Shown here one piece after another: positions 42,779 to 51,742 of a stretch of 64,000 nt of DNA (position 1 is its first letter; each line of letters opens with the position of its first letter). The DNA comes from Comamonadaceae bacterium (GTDB taxonomy: Bacteria > Pseudomonadota > Gammaproteobacteria > Burkholderiales > Burkholderiaceae_C), in assembly GCA_013297875.1 (NCBI GenBank), contig JAAFIW010000010.1, positions 62,001 through 126,000 of the forward strand. The letters run 5' to 3'. Under the pieces are notes generated by a model. It ran no database searches, was not told the DNA's origin, and worked only from the letters and a program-made list of their open reading frames with translations. Both the position numbers and the translations under genes were made by a program.

Positions 42779-42807
42779 GTTGATTCGAATCCATGCACAC
42801 ATCTGGC

Positions 42808-42905
42808 GTCATTCCCGCGCAGGCGGGAATCCACACCTCGGCGCGATAAGTGCACCATGACACGCGAAGCTGTCGCACCTGGATTCCCGCCTGCGCGGGA
42901 ATGAC
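42808..42905. repeat. GTCATTCCCGC palindrome pair, perfect 26-bp arms
   Basis: 42808-42833 and 42880-42905 are exact inverted copies, each itself a CCCGCGCAGGCGGG hairpin. It fills the gap between the alcohol dehydrogenase and TonB receptor genes; the longest frame of the receptor begins inside it. Confidence 0.93.
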
Positions 42906-42918
42906 AACCGATTTTTTT

Positions 42919-45099
42919 GTGACCATACTCAATCTACGCAATGGACTGTTGAAACGCGGCCTACGGCATCTGCTTGGTGCGTCATCAGGTTTTTTGTTGT
43001 GCTGCGCATCGGCTGGTGCACAAACAACGCCACCCACCGAGCCCACGCTGCGCACCGTCGTCATCACCGTCAGCCCGGGTGTGGCGCAAGCCGGGTTTGA
43101 TGCGCCGGCCTCGGTTGACGTGCTGGAGGGCGCGCAACTGCAAAACAGCCAGCTGCAAGTCAACCTGTCTGAAACCTTGGTGCGGGTGCCCGGCGTGGTG
43201 GCGCAAAACCGGCAGAACTATGCGCAAGACCTGCAAATTTCCATTCGCGGCTTTGGTGCCCGCTCCACCTTCGGCGTGCGCGGCCTGCGCTTGTATGCCG
43301 ACGGCATTCCGGCCAGCGGGCCCGATGGGCAAGGCCAGGTGTCGCACTTTGATTTGTCGTCCGCCGCCCGGGTGGAGGTGCTGCGCGGGCCGTTTTCAGC
43401 GCTGTATGGCAACTCGTCGGGCGGGGTGATCAGCATCTTCACTGCTGATGGCGGGCCACAAACGGTGGTGGAGCTGGATGGCGCCGCTGGCAGTGATGGC
43501 GTGCGCCGGGGCGGCATCAAACTCAGTGGCACGCAGGGTGCGGTGCAATACAACCTGAGTGCCGCCCGTTTTCAAACCGATGGCCTGCGACCGCAAAGCG
43601 CGGCGCAGCGTGACAGCTTCAACGGCAAGCTCAAATACAACGTGAGCGCCGACACCAAACTCAGCCTGGTGCTCAACCATGTGAACATGCCCGATGTGCA
43701 AGACCCGCTGGGCTTGAGCCGCGCCGAGTTTGACGCCAACCCGCGCCAGACCACGGCCAGCGCCACGCAGTTCAACACCCGCAAATCCACCGCGCAAACC
43801 CAGGCCGGTGTGGTGCTGGACCACCGACTGAACGCGCAGCACGCGCTGCAGTTAACCGCCTATTACGGCGAGCGTGACATCACCCAGTTCCAGTCGATTC
43901 CCGTGGCCACCCAAGCTGCTGCCACCCAGCCTGGCGGCGTGATTGACCTGGCCCGCCGCTACCAGGGGCTGGACGCGCGCTGGGTGAACAAAACCCGGCT
44001 GGCTGACCGGCCGTTCACGCTCACGGTGGGTGCAGCCACGGACGAGCTGCGCGAGGCGCGCAAGGGCTTTCAGAACTTTGTGGGCACATCTATTGGTATC
44101 CAGGGCGCGCTGCGCCGTGACGAGCGCAACCAGGTCACCAGCGACGCCGTCTATGCCCAAGCGCAGTGGGCTCTGGCCGAGCCATTGAGCCTGCAGGCGG
44201 GTCTGCGCCACACGCGCATCCGGTTTTCATCGACAGACCAGTACATCGTGCCTGGCAATGGCAACGACAGCGGCGCGGCCACCTACCAGGCCACCACGCC
44301 CGCGCTGGGCCTGGTGTTTCACGCCACCGATCGCTTGAACCTTTATGCCGCGCTGGGCCGTGGTTTTGAGTCGCCCACCTTGAACGAGCTGGCCTACCGC
44401 GCCAGTGGCGGCACCGGGCTGAACTTTGATTTGAAAGGTGCCAGCAGTCGCCAGTGGGAGCTGGGCGTGAAAGCCGAGCTGAACGACCAGTGGCGTGTGA
44501 ACGCCGCTTACTTTCAGGCCAAAACCAATAACGAAATTGTGGTACTCAGTAACACCGGCGGGCGCAGCAGCTTTCAAAACGCGGGCACCACACAGCGCAG
44601 CGGCATAGAGGCTGCATTGGCTGGCGACATGACGAAGGGCGGCACGGGCTGGACGACCTACCTGTCGGCCACTTACCTCGATGCACAGTACCAAAACAGC
44701 TTCCTGACCTGCGGCCCACCACCCTGCACCATACCCAACCTGCGCGTGGCCAGTGGCAACCGTATACCGGGCATTCCGCGCACCAGCCTGTTTGCTGAAG
44801 CGGCCTACAAATACAAACCCTGGGGCCTGGAGACCGCGCTTGAAATGCGCCACGTGAGCAAAATCTATGTCGACGACCGCAACACCGACGCTGCCCCCGC
44901 CGCCACCACCTTCAACCTGCGAGCCTCTCTGTCGCAAGTGGTTGGTAAATGGACATTCAAGGAGTTCGTGCGCATCGACAATTTGACGAATCGCAACTAC
45001 GCTGGCTCGGTGATCGTCAATGAAGGCAACAGCCGGGTTTTTGAGCCTGCGCCGGGGCGAAGTGGCTTGGTTGGGGTGAATGCGAGCTACATTTTTTGA
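42919..45099 (+). CDS. TonB-dependent receptor, PqqU/YncD-like
   Basis: This outer-membrane barrel has an N-terminal plug: LSETLVRVPGVVAQNRQNYA, DLQISIRGFGARSTFGVRG, YADGIPASGPDGQGQ, VEVLRGPFSALYGNSSGG. This pattern resembles E. coli YncD, renamed PqqU for PQQ uptake. It ends in a barrel strand with a terminal Phe. An upstream ATG (42850) would translate the palindromic repeat, so GTG 42919 is preferred; a signal peptide (LGASSGFLLCCASAGAQ) follows. Lying next to a PQQ enzyme, it may import PQQ or a related cofactor. Confidence 0.88.
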   Translation: MTILNLRNGLLKRGLRHLLGASSGFLLCCASAGAQTTPPTEPTLRTVVITVSPGVAQAGFDAPASVDVLEGAQLQNSQLQVNLSETLVRVPGVVAQNRQNYAQDLQISIRGFGARSTFGVRGLRLYADGIPASGPDGQGQVSHFDLSSAARVEVLRGPFSALYGNSSGGVISIFTADGGPQTVVELDGAAGSDGVRRGGIKLSGTQGAVQYNLSAARFQTDGLRPQSAAQRDSFNGKLKYNVSADTKLSLVLNHVNMPDVQDPLGLSRAEFDANPRQTTASATQFNTRKSTAQTQAGVVLDHRLNAQHALQLTAYYGERDITQFQSIPVATQAAATQPGGVIDLARRYQGLDARWVNKTRLADRPFTLTVGAATDELREARKGFQNFVGTSIGIQGALRRDERNQVTSDAVYAQAQWALAEPLSLQAGLRHTRIRFSSTDQYIVPGNGNDSGAATYQATTPALGLVFHATDRLNLYAALGRGFESPTLNELAYRASGGTGLNFDLKGASSRQWELGVKAELNDQWRVNAAYFQAKTNNEIVVLSNTGGRSSFQNAGTTQRSGIEAALAGDMTKGGTGWTTYLSATYLDAQYQNSFLTCGPPPCTIPNLRVASGNRIPGIPRTSLFAEAAYKYKPWGLETALEMRHVSKIYVDDRNTDAAPAATTFNLRASLSQVVGKWTFKEFVRIDNLTNRNYAGSVIVNEGNSRVFEPAPGRSGLVGVNASYIF

Positions 45100-45118
45100 T
45101 GTTCAGGATGGTTTTGCT

Positions 45119-45225
45119 CCTTCCCCCTCTGGGGGAAGGGTGGGATGGGGGCATGCGTGTGGTGATACTGTTCAAATTTTGTAGCGCTCGTGCCCCCATC
45201 CCCACCTTCCCCCAGCGGGGGAAGG
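45119..45225. repeat. CCTTCCCCC inverted repeat (35-bp arms)
   Basis: Left arm 45119-45153 and right arm 45191-45225 are near-exact inverted copies, each a hairpin (CTTCCCCCTCTGGGGGAAGG). It lies after the TonB receptor and may act as a terminator. Confidence 0.85.
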
Positions 45226-45240
45226 TGTTAAGTCATGCTA

Positions 45241-45280
45241 TGTTTGTTATAGCTGCTTGAGCAGTATTTACTTGGGCGAG
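45241..45280 (+). repeat. Dispersed repeat, copy 17
   Basis: TTATAGCTGCTTGAGCAGTA, TTTACTTGGGCGAG, ending 13 bp before the xdhC start. Confidence 0.88.
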
Positions 45281-45293
45281 ATGCCAAAAACAT

Positions 45294-46370
45294 ATGGAAA
45301 ACATTGATGTGATGGTGCTGCGCACGCTGCGCGACTGGCGTGAACAAGGCAAGCGCGCCTTGCTGGCTACCGTGGTGCGCACCTGGGGCAGCTCGCCGCG
45401 CCCGGTCGGCTCCATCATGGCGCTGTGCGAAGACGGGCAGGTGGTGGGTTCGGTGTCGGGCGGCTGCATCGAAGACGACCTGATTTACCAGTTCACGCAG
45501 GCTTATTCAGATGCCGCTTCGGATGATGCCAAACACATCCCCAGCGGCCCACCCAGCTTCATCAAATACGGCATCAGCGCCGACGAAGCCCACCGCTTCG
45601 GCTTGCCCTGCGGCGGCACGCTGGAGCTGCTGCTGGAGTTCGATCCTGACCCTGCGGGACTGGCCGAACTGGTCACCGCGCTGGAAGCCGGCCAGCTGAT
45701 GCAGCGCACCGTGCAACTGGCCGATGGGCGCGCGTCCCTGGCCGCGGCCACCGCGCCCCAAGACCTCAGCCTGTCGGCCACCACCCTGGTCAACACCTTC
45801 GGCCCCGAATACCGCATGCTGCTGATTGGCGCAGGCCAGCTGACCGAATACCTGGCCACCATGGCGCTGTTCAGCGGCTTTGCCGTGACGGTGTGCGACC
45901 CACGCGAGGAGTACCGCGGTGCCTGGCGCGTGCAGGGCGTGCGTGTGACGGCCGACATGCCCGACGACGTGGTGATTGCCTTCAAACCCGACCGCCGCTC
46001 GTGCGTGGTGGCCCTCACGCATGACCCCAAGCTGGACGACCTGGCTCTGCTGGAAGCCCTGAAAACCGATGCCTTCTACGTCGGCGCCATCGGCAGCCGC
46101 CGCAACAACTCGGCGCGGCACCAGCGCATGGTCGAGCACTTCGAGCAAACCGCCGACACCCTGGCGCGCCTGCGCGGGCCGATTGGCATCTACATCGGCA
46201 GCAAAACCCCACCGGAAATTGCGGTGAGCGTGATGGCCGAAATCCTCGCCGTGAAAAACGGCGTGGCGTTGCCGCGCGATATGGATGTGGGCCACGCCAA
46301 AGACGATCTGGCCGTGCCGGGCAATGACGATGCGGCTCTCGTGTGTGGCCTACCGCGCAGAGCGGCATAG
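45294..46370 (+). CDS. XdhC/CoxI-family protein
   Basis: This 358-residue protein of the XdhC/CoxI family binds and protects molybdenum cofactor and helps insert its sulfurated form into xanthine- or CO-dehydrogenase-type enzymes. The N-terminal domain has TWGSSPRPVGSIMAL and GSVSGGCIEDDL; the C-terminal Rossmann domain has LLIGAGQLTEYLA, VCDPREEYR, and YVGAIGSRRNN. No molybdenum hydroxylase genes are nearby, so its client is elsewhere. Confidence 0.92.
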   Translation: MENIDVMVLRTLRDWREQGKRALLATVVRTWGSSPRPVGSIMALCEDGQVVGSVSGGCIEDDLIYQFTQAYSDAASDDAKHIPSGPPSFIKYGISADEAHRFGLPCGGTLELLLEFDPDPAGLAELVTALEAGQLMQRTVQLADGRASLAAATAPQDLSLSATTLVNTFGPEYRMLLIGAGQLTEYLATMALFSGFAVTVCDPREEYRGAWRVQGVRVTADMPDDVVIAFKPDRRSCVVALTHDPKLDDLALLEALKTDAFYVGAIGSRRNNSARHQRMVEHFEQTADTLARLRGPIGIYIGSKTPPEIAVSVMAEILAVKNGVALPRDMDVGHAKDDLAVPGNDDAALVCGLPRRAA

Positions 46371-46413
46371 CTGAAAAATAGCCAGCAAGCTGGGTAGCTG
46401 GTAAACTGGCTCC

Positions 46414-46719
46414 ATGAAAACCACCTTGGATCTTCCCGATGAACTCGTTCATCAAGTCAAGCTGCGCGCGCTGATGCAAGGGCGAACGCTGCGCGATTTG
46501 GTGGCTGATTTGTTACGGCAGGGGCTGGGTATGGCGCAGCCATTGCCAGCAGATCGCCTTTCCGCCAGCTCACGGGTGCAGATCAGCGAACAGGGGTTGC
46601 CCGTTATCCGCTGCACACCCCAAGCGCCAGCGCAGCACATGCGTGTCGAAGACCTTCTCCAGTTGGAGCAGCAGGCGCAGACTCAGGAGGATTTGGTGCA
46701 TGTCGGGCACGCTGTTTGA
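46414..46719 (+). CDS. vapB: VapB-like antitoxin, locus 2
   Basis: This 101-residue antitoxin opens MKTTLDLPDELVHQVKLRAL, a ribbon-helix-helix of the AbrB-unrelated, DUF2191-like type, with a long C-terminal toxin-binding tail. Its end overlaps the toxin start by 20 bp. It is about 45 bp downstream of xdhC. Confidence 0.88.
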   Translation: MKTTLDLPDELVHQVKLRALMQGRTLRDLVADLLRQGLGMAQPLPADRLSASSRVQISEQGLPVIRCTPQAPAQHMRVEDLLQLEQQAQTQEDLVHVGHAV

Positions 46720-47149
46720 TACCAACATCTGGATCGCGGCGGTTTTTGACAGTCACCCCTTTCATCCGTTGGCCCAGCAACACCTGCAACGCGCCACGCC
46801 CAGCAATCCAGCGGTGTTGTGTCGCGCAACGCAACAGAGCTTTTTGCGTCTGGCCAGCACGCCGACCCTGCTCAAGGCATACGGGGCCGATGGATTAACC
46901 AACCAGGATGCACTGCTGGCGCTGGATGCGTTTCAAGCACTGCCCCAAGTGGTGATTCGCGACGAGCCACCGGGTGCTTTGAATCTGTGGCGTACCCTGG
47001 CTGCCTTGCCCACGGCATTGCCCAAAGTCTGGATGGATGCTTACCTGGCCGCATTTGCCATGGGTGGGCGCTTTCGCCTGCTGACCCTGGATCGCGACTT
47101 TAAAAACTTCATCACCCACGGGCTTGACTTGGTTTTGGCTGAATATTGA
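46700..47149 (+). CDS. vapC: PIN-domain toxin (VapC-like), locus 2
   Basis: This 149-residue PIN-domain ribonuclease has its acids in LFDTNIWIAA, CRATQQSF region, KVWMDAYLAAF and LLTLDRDFKNF. AGGAGG lies 9 bases before ATG 46700. It is complete and coupled to its antitoxin. It differs clearly in sequence from the PIN toxin at 27015. Confidence 0.9.
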   Translation: MSGTLFDTNIWIAAVFDSHPFHPLAQQHLQRATPSNPAVLCRATQQSFLRLASTPTLLKAYGADGLTNQDALLALDAFQALPQVVIRDEPPGALNLWRTLAALPTALPKVWMDAYLAAFAMGGRFRLLTLDRDFKNFITHGLDLVLAEY

Positions 47150-47156
47150 TCCGGCC

Positions 47157-47196
47157 TGAATAAATACTGCTCAAGAAGCTATAAAAATAAGAGCAA
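47157..47196 (-). repeat. Dispersed repeat, copy 18
   Basis: TGAATAAATACTGCTCAAGA, AGCTATAAAAATAAGAGC, between convergent genes. Confidence 0.85.
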
Positions 47197-47206
47197 ATAT
47201 AGCAAT

Positions 47207-48298
47207 TCATTTCTGAACAGCCAACTCGCTGCGTGCATTTGCCACGAAACCCTGCAGGTTTGCGTCGGCCTTGTATTTCGCGCCATAGCTGGCCAAATTG
47301 GCATCAATAGCGGCCAGAGACTTTTGATCCAGGGCGGCATGGGTTCGGGAGTCTGGCAGCACCGCGATCAATTTGCGAGGATCACCGTTCACATCGATCA
47401 TGCGAGCCAGGACGTTTTTTGGCGGTTCACCGTTTGCATTCGCTGTCAGCGCAACCACCGCCATCATCCATTCTCTATAGGCAGCCAGGTCGCTCACACC
47501 TATTTTTTCCAGTTCTGCCGGAAAAGCTGGCGGCTTCCTATTGAACATCGCCAGAACTGCGCGGGCCGCTTCAGGGTGTAGCGCCTTGACTGCATGATCA
47601 TTCGTCAACTGGCTGGCCAGAATCTCCTTGCCAAAGTCGTTGAATCCACCGCCAAACCGGGTGTCTCCTGCCTCTAATTCCTTGATGATTTTGATCTGCT
47701 CAGCTTGCGGTGCGCTCACTACCGCGTGCGCCAGCTCGCCGTAGTAATTCCGGTCTCCCCAAATGTATTTGGCGCGGGTGAATACCTGCATCGAGTCCGA
47801 GAACCACCCCATGCGCGAGTAGGTAAAAGCCGCAGCTTTCCATACCTGAGGCTCCATCTCCCGGCTGGCCACCTGCGCAATGTAGGTGCGCACCATCTCT
47901 TGCGACTGCTTGTCTCCTTGGTCGTCCAGGTCGCGATACAACTGCCCGGCCATGCTGGCCAGCACAGACTTTTCCAGCGGCGTGCCCAGGGTGCGCATGG
48001 CCTCGATCAGCGCAGTGGTGTTCTCTTTGGTGGGCCGCAAGCCACCCAAAGCCGAAATTTGCTCCAGCGAATCATTCTTGGCCGCACGTGGGTTGGCGCG
48101 CCACGTGTCCCACAGCACCTGTGCCTTGTCGCGGCGCACCGCCAACTCAGCGCGACGTTGATCCAGGCTAGGCAAGCCGCCGACTTGTGGCGCGGGGGTG
48201 ATACGGGGCGATTGCGATAGTGCTGGGCCTGCAGGTAGTGCCAAAGCGCAAGCCACGGCTGCGAGGGCAACACCGTTGAAAAGTAGGTATTGGTTCAT
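47207..48298 (-). CDS. Secreted protein of unknown function
   Basis: This 363-residue protein begins MNQYLLFNGVALAAVACALA with a signal peptide ending near ALS. The mature part is mostly helical, with WDTWRANPRAAKND and an Arg/Gln-rich start; a TPR-like repeat arrangement is possible but not clear. Its ATG overlaps the stop of the papain-like gene (ATGA), so the two are coupled. No family is recognised. Confidence 0.75.
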   Translation of the reverse strand: MNQYLLFNGVALAAVACALALPAGPALSQSPRITPAPQVGGLPSLDQRRAELAVRRDKAQVLWDTWRANPRAAKNDSLEQISALGGLRPTKENTTALIEAMRTLGTPLEKSVLASMAGQLYRDLDDQGDKQSQEMVRTYIAQVASREMEPQVWKAAAFTYSRMGWFSDSMQVFTRAKYIWGDRNYYGELAHAVVSAPQAEQIKIIKELEAGDTRFGGGFNDFGKEILASQLTNDHAVKALHPEAARAVLAMFNRKPPAFPAELEKIGVSDLAAYREWMMAVVALTANANGEPPKNVLARMIDVNGDPRKLIAVLPDSRTHAALDQKSLAAIDANLASYGAKYKADANLQGFVANARSELAVQK

Positions 48299-48969
48299 TG
48301 AAAGCTCCCAATGCGGTTGTAAACCTGAACTGGCGTGATACCCGGCATATAAATCAGACCGTTTATTCTGTTGGCCCAGTCTTGAGACTGGCCAACAGAT
48401 TCGCGCCACAAGCGCGTTGGGAAGCCAAGGATGTCGTAGCTTCTACCTCCGCCAACAATCGCGTGGCTGTAGGAAAAGGCATCCATGACGAAGGTATCGC
48501 AGCGGTACTTCCCGCGTATGGCAGGAAAACGCCGCCCAGCTCTTTGGTCGTACATCCTGGGTTCTGCCACGATCACAGATGTCGTCAGGGTGTAGTCTGC
48601 ACCGATCTGCTGGATTTGCCGTGCACGTTCCACCATTGCCTGTTTGGCCGAAAAACTTAGGTACTGTTGTCCAAATGGTGGATCCCAAAAAATGCACTCA
48701 TCCGCGTAGCAACCCTTTACCGTGTGATTAGGAATGGCGGGATACAGTGTTGGCCACGGTGTATCTTGGGAGCGGAAGTTGTCCCAACTAACTTTTTGAA
48801 CAACTGATGCTTCGTTCATCACTTGGTAAACGTTGTTCGAACCATCATGAATACCGATGTGACCGAGGAAGCCGAACCCTGGGATAGAGAGATCACGTCC
48901 AACCACATCGCCCGGATTGCGTGGGGCCGCAATCGGTGGAGGGGGAGGTGGCGGCGGTGGTGGCGGCAC
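48295..48969 (-). CDS. Papain-like (NlpC/P60-related) domain, C-terminal part of a split protein
   Basis: After a run of about 12 prolines the sequence reads NPGDVVGRDLSIPGFGFLGH, IGIHDG, and later YRCDTFVMDAFSYSHA. The His in GHIGI and the Cys in RCDTFV fit a permuted papain-like hydrolase (YiiX/NlpC type). It has no signal peptide. The frame is the same as that of the upstream F5/8 gene, separated by one TAA at 48982 and four codons, so the two were probably one secreted protein. As it stands, translation must restart at the GTG at 48969 or read through. Confidence 0.65.
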   Translation of the reverse strand: MPPPPPPPPPPPIAAPRNPGDVVGRDLSIPGFGFLGHIGIHDGSNNVYQVMNEASVVQKVSWDNFRSQDTPWPTLYPAIPNHTVKGCYADECIFWDPPFGQQYLSFSAKQAMVERARQIQQIGADYTLTTSVIVAEPRMYDQRAGRRFPAIRGKYRCDTFVMDAFSYSHAIVGGGRSYDILGFPTRLWRESVGQSQDWANRINGLIYMPGITPVQVYNRIGSFQ

Positions 48970-48981
48970 GTAGGGCGTGCC

Positions 48982-49440
48982 TTACACATAAATGTCACGC
49001 CACCCCACCCAAGAAGTGGTTCCCTCGACCGCGTAAATTGCCACGGCATTGAAGATGTAAGGCGCATTGACCGTGTTCCAGAACCAATCCCCGTCTGAGA
49101 TGTAACCAGAAATCGCACCAAGGTAGTAGTAGTTACCGTCGCCGGTGCGACCGTAGATGTGATGGGCCGCTGGGCCCGGGTTGGGCCACATGACGGCCGC
49201 CGTCTGGACGCTCTCTAGCGTCCAGTTGCCAGGCAAGATTACTTCGATTGAACCGGGCGCAAAGCCACCCGAACTCCATATCGTGTTCCAGTTGTCGTCA
49301 ACAGCGTTCCACGGCGGGAAGGCGGGGTGGCTAAAGGGTGCCTGTGCCGAGGTTCCCACAATCCTGATGGCTTCCGCCGGTGCGGACACAGACAGCGCAG
49401 CGACAGCCGCCATGAGCACGTTGAGGCTTCGAAGGTTCAT
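48982..49440 (-). CDS. Secreted F5/8-type C (discoidin) domain protein, N-terminal part of a split protein
   Basis: This 152-residue protein has a signal peptide (MNLRSLNVLMAAVAALSVSA, cleaved near AEA) and a coagulation factor 5/8 type C-like, carbohydrate-binding domain: PPWNAVDDNWNTIWSSGG, VILPGNWTLESVQTAAV, ending TSWVGWRDIYV. The stop is followed in frame by a poly-Pro linker and a hydrolase domain. Alone it would be a secreted lectin-like domain. Confidence 0.75.
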   Translation of the reverse strand: MNLRSLNVLMAAVAALSVSAPAEAIRIVGTSAQAPFSHPAFPPWNAVDDNWNTIWSSGGFAPGSIEVILPGNWTLESVQTAAVMWPNPGPAAHHIYGRTGDGNYYYLGAISGYISDGDWFWNTVNAPYIFNAVAIYAVEGTTSWVGWRDIYV

Positions 49441-49648
49441 TTGTTTCCCCTATTGAATTTGGTGTGTCAATGTGAGCGCCGCACGCTGAAAGCGCAAGCG
49501 GTGATGTGTAAGTGTTGAGTACGGGGCGTAACGTGGCATTGATGGAAGTCTTGAAAGCGAGGCCCCGCCTTGGTCTGTGCGATAGCAGACATACAAGCGT
49601 CTTGACTGCTGCGCATACTGGGTCGGTACCCAACCACCGGCCCCATCC

Positions 49649-50542
49649 ATGATCCGAATCGACCTCCAGCTGGCTCTGCATTACGAAGTCGATGCAGGCG
49701 GCGCTGACTTCATCTTCAATATTCACCCCGCCTACACCGCCTGCCAGCAGGTCTCCAACGAAAACCTGTGGCTCAGCCAGGCGGTGACTTCGCACCTGCA
49801 CACCGATCCCACCACCGGCAACCGCTACCTGCGGCTGCGGGCTTTTTCCGGCGAGTTGAAGCTGTCCTACAGCGCGACGGTAGACCTCTTTCACCACCGT
49901 GTGAACACCGCCGATTTGTTTGAAGTACCCGTGCAAAACCTGCCCGCGCAGGCACTGGGCTACATCTACCCCAGCCGCTACTGCCAGTCAGACCGGCTGA
50001 TCAAGCTGGCCACGCGGGCATTTGGCGGCATGTGGCAGGGCTACGGGCGGGTGCAGGCCATTGCGCAATGGGTGCAGGCGCATGTGGCGTTCACGTCTAA
50101 CTCCAGCACTGCCAACACCTCCGCGGTAGACACCTTGATCGAACAAGTGGGCATTTGCCGCGACTTTGCGCACCTGATGATTGCCCTGTGCCGGGCCGTC
50201 AACATTCCGGCCCGCTTTGCCACCGGCACCGACTACGGTGCCGACCCGGTGCTGGGCCCGCCGGACTTTCACGCGTATGTGGAGGTGTATCTGCAAGACC
50301 GCCAGGGGCTGGGTGCCTGGTACATCTTTGATGCCTCGGGCACCGCCACACCGATGGCGTTCATGCGCTTTGGCACCGGGCGCGACGCAGCAGATGTGGC
50401 CTTTGCGACCATCTTTGGCACGGTGCAAACCCATGCGCCGTTCATTCAGGCTTGGGCGGTTGACGATGCGTCGCGCGGCATGGAAATGCCTTATCGCTGC
50501 GTGGATGCGCTGTCGACCGATGTGGGGGGCATTTATGGGTGA
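49649..50542 (+). CDS. Transglutaminase-like cysteine protease-fold protein
   Basis: This 297-residue protein has an N-terminal bacterial transglutaminase-like beta domain and a catalytic domain with Cys170 (VGICRDFAHL), His208 (DFHAYVEVYL) and Asp228 (YIFDASG). No signal peptide is seen. It is related in domain type to the N-terminus of the 1182-residue protein at 23181 but is a short, stand-alone form. Substrate unknown. Confidence 0.9.
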   Translation: MIRIDLQLALHYEVDAGGADFIFNIHPAYTACQQVSNENLWLSQAVTSHLHTDPTTGNRYLRLRAFSGELKLSYSATVDLFHHRVNTADLFEVPVQNLPAQALGYIYPSRYCQSDRLIKLATRAFGGMWQGYGRVQAIAQWVQAHVAFTSNSSTANTSAVDTLIEQVGICRDFAHLMIALCRAVNIPARFATGTDYGADPVLGPPDFHAYVEVYLQDRQGLGAWYIFDASGTATPMAFMRFGTGRDAADVAFATIFGTVQTHAPFIQAWAVDDASRGMEMPYRCVDALSTDVGGIYG

Positions 50543-50552
50543 AAGTGCCGCA

Positions 50553-50603
50553 TCGCCCAGGTATTGCTTGCTGGAGCAGCTATAAAAACCGTAGCAAAAG
50601 CGC
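50553..50603 (-). repeat. Dispersed repeat, copy 19
   Basis: CGCCCAGGTATTGCTTGCTG, GAGCAGCTATAAAAACCGTA, GC, between convergent genes. Confidence 0.82.
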
Positions 50604-50607
50604 AGTC

Positions 50608-51603
50608 TTATTGCGTTCTGTCTAGCAGCGAATTGGCCAGCGCCAGCAAAGCGTCTGAATATTCATTGCCCGGCAAAGCCGCCACCGCGCTAGCGGCCAG
50701 GGCGGCTTGCGCTGACGCGGTGGCCCGCGCCACATCGAGTGCGCCGGTGCGTTTGACAATTTCCAGAATCTGATCCAGCGCCTGCAGGTCGCCCGTTTCA
50801 ATCGCGTTGCGGATCACCAGGGCATCGTCTGCGGTTCCGCGGTGCATGGCGGTGATCAGCGGCAAGGTGACCTTGCCCTCGCGCAAGTCGTCGCCCAGGT
50901 TTTTGCCCAGTTCATGGGCATCACCCGCGTAGTCCAGCACATCGTCAATGAGTTGAAACGCCGTGCCCAGCGCCTGGCCGTAGTCGGCGCAGGCCTGCTC
51001 CACGGCGGGGCTGCTTTGCGCGAGCACCGCAGACAGGCGGGTGGACGCTTCAAATAGCTTGGCGGTTTTGGAGCGAATGACCTGCAGGTAGCTGGCTTCG
51101 GTCAGCGAGGCATCGTGCATGTTCATCAACTGCAGCACCTCGCCTTCGGCAATCACGTTGGTGGCGTCAGCCAATATTTGCATCACGCGCGGGTTGTTCG
51201 CGTCCACCATCATCTGGAAGGCGCGTGAGTACAAAAAGTCGCCCACCAGCACGCTGGTGGGGTTGCCAAAGTGCTCATTTGCCGTGGGCTGGCCGCGCCG
51301 CAGGGTGGAGGCATCCACCACATCGTCGTGCAGCAGGGTGGCGGTGTGGATGAACTCCACCACCGCGGCCAGTGTGAAGCGGGTGTCGCCGGTATAGCCC
51401 AGCGCCCCGCAGGTCAGCAGCAGCAGGGCAGGGCGCAAACGCTTGCCCCCGGCGGTGATGATGTAGCGGCACACATCGGCTACCAGGGGTACCGACGAGG
51501 TCAGGCGGCGCTCAATGACCAGGTCAACCTGCGCCATGTCAGCGGCAACCAGGGCGAGGGCAGATGCAGTGGGGGAGGGGGTGACAGCCAAGGATGTGAT
51601 CAA
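50608..51603 (-). CDS. ispB: Polyprenyl (octaprenyl) diphosphate synthase
   Basis: IspB builds the long isoprenoid side chain of ubiquinone. The first Asp-rich motif DDVVD is at residues 93-97 and the second, DDVLD, near 218. Other marks are GGKRLRPALLL (48-62), ATLLH and the QALGTAFQLIDDVLDYAG block. The 331-residue length is usual. It is divergent from rplU, the common arrangement in proteobacteria (ispB next to rplU-rpmA). Confidence 0.93.
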   Translation of the reverse strand: MITSLAVTPSPTASALALVAADMAQVDLVIERRLTSSVPLVADVCRYIITAGGKRLRPALLLLTCGALGYTGDTRFTLAAVVEFIHTATLLHDDVVDASTLRRGQPTANEHFGNPTSVLVGDFLYSRAFQMMVDANNPRVMQILADATNVIAEGEVLQLMNMHDASLTEASYLQVIRSKTAKLFEASTRLSAVLAQSSPAVEQACADYGQALGTAFQLIDDVLDYAGDAHELGKNLGDDLREGKVTLPLITAMHRGTADDALVIRNAIETGDLQALDQILEIVKRTGALDVARATASAQAALAASAVAALPGNEYSDALLALANSLLDRTQ

Positions 51604-51687
51604 GAAGTTCTATTTGATTATAGGAACGCGTGCCAGCCTGTTTGTGGCGTGTACGCCGCAAAAGCCCCAATCTCTCAAGGCCGGGCT

Positions 51688-51693
51688 ATAATC
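51688..51693 (+). promoter_or_regulatory. Promoter -10 box for rplU-rpmA
   Basis: A perfect TATAAT lies 50 bp before the rplU start in the divergent ispB-rplU gap. A -35 box is not clear (the best candidates match poorly). Confidence 0.6.
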
Positions 51694-51742
51694 GTGGGCT
51701 CTGTAGAAATCCGTCTGCAGAACTCATTTCAAAGAGGTTTGT

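Noticed and set aside
42850-42918. Upstream ATG start for the TonB receptor giving a peptide with WIPACAGMT
   Set aside because: The peptide is the translated palindromic repeat; a signal peptide begins after GTG 42919.
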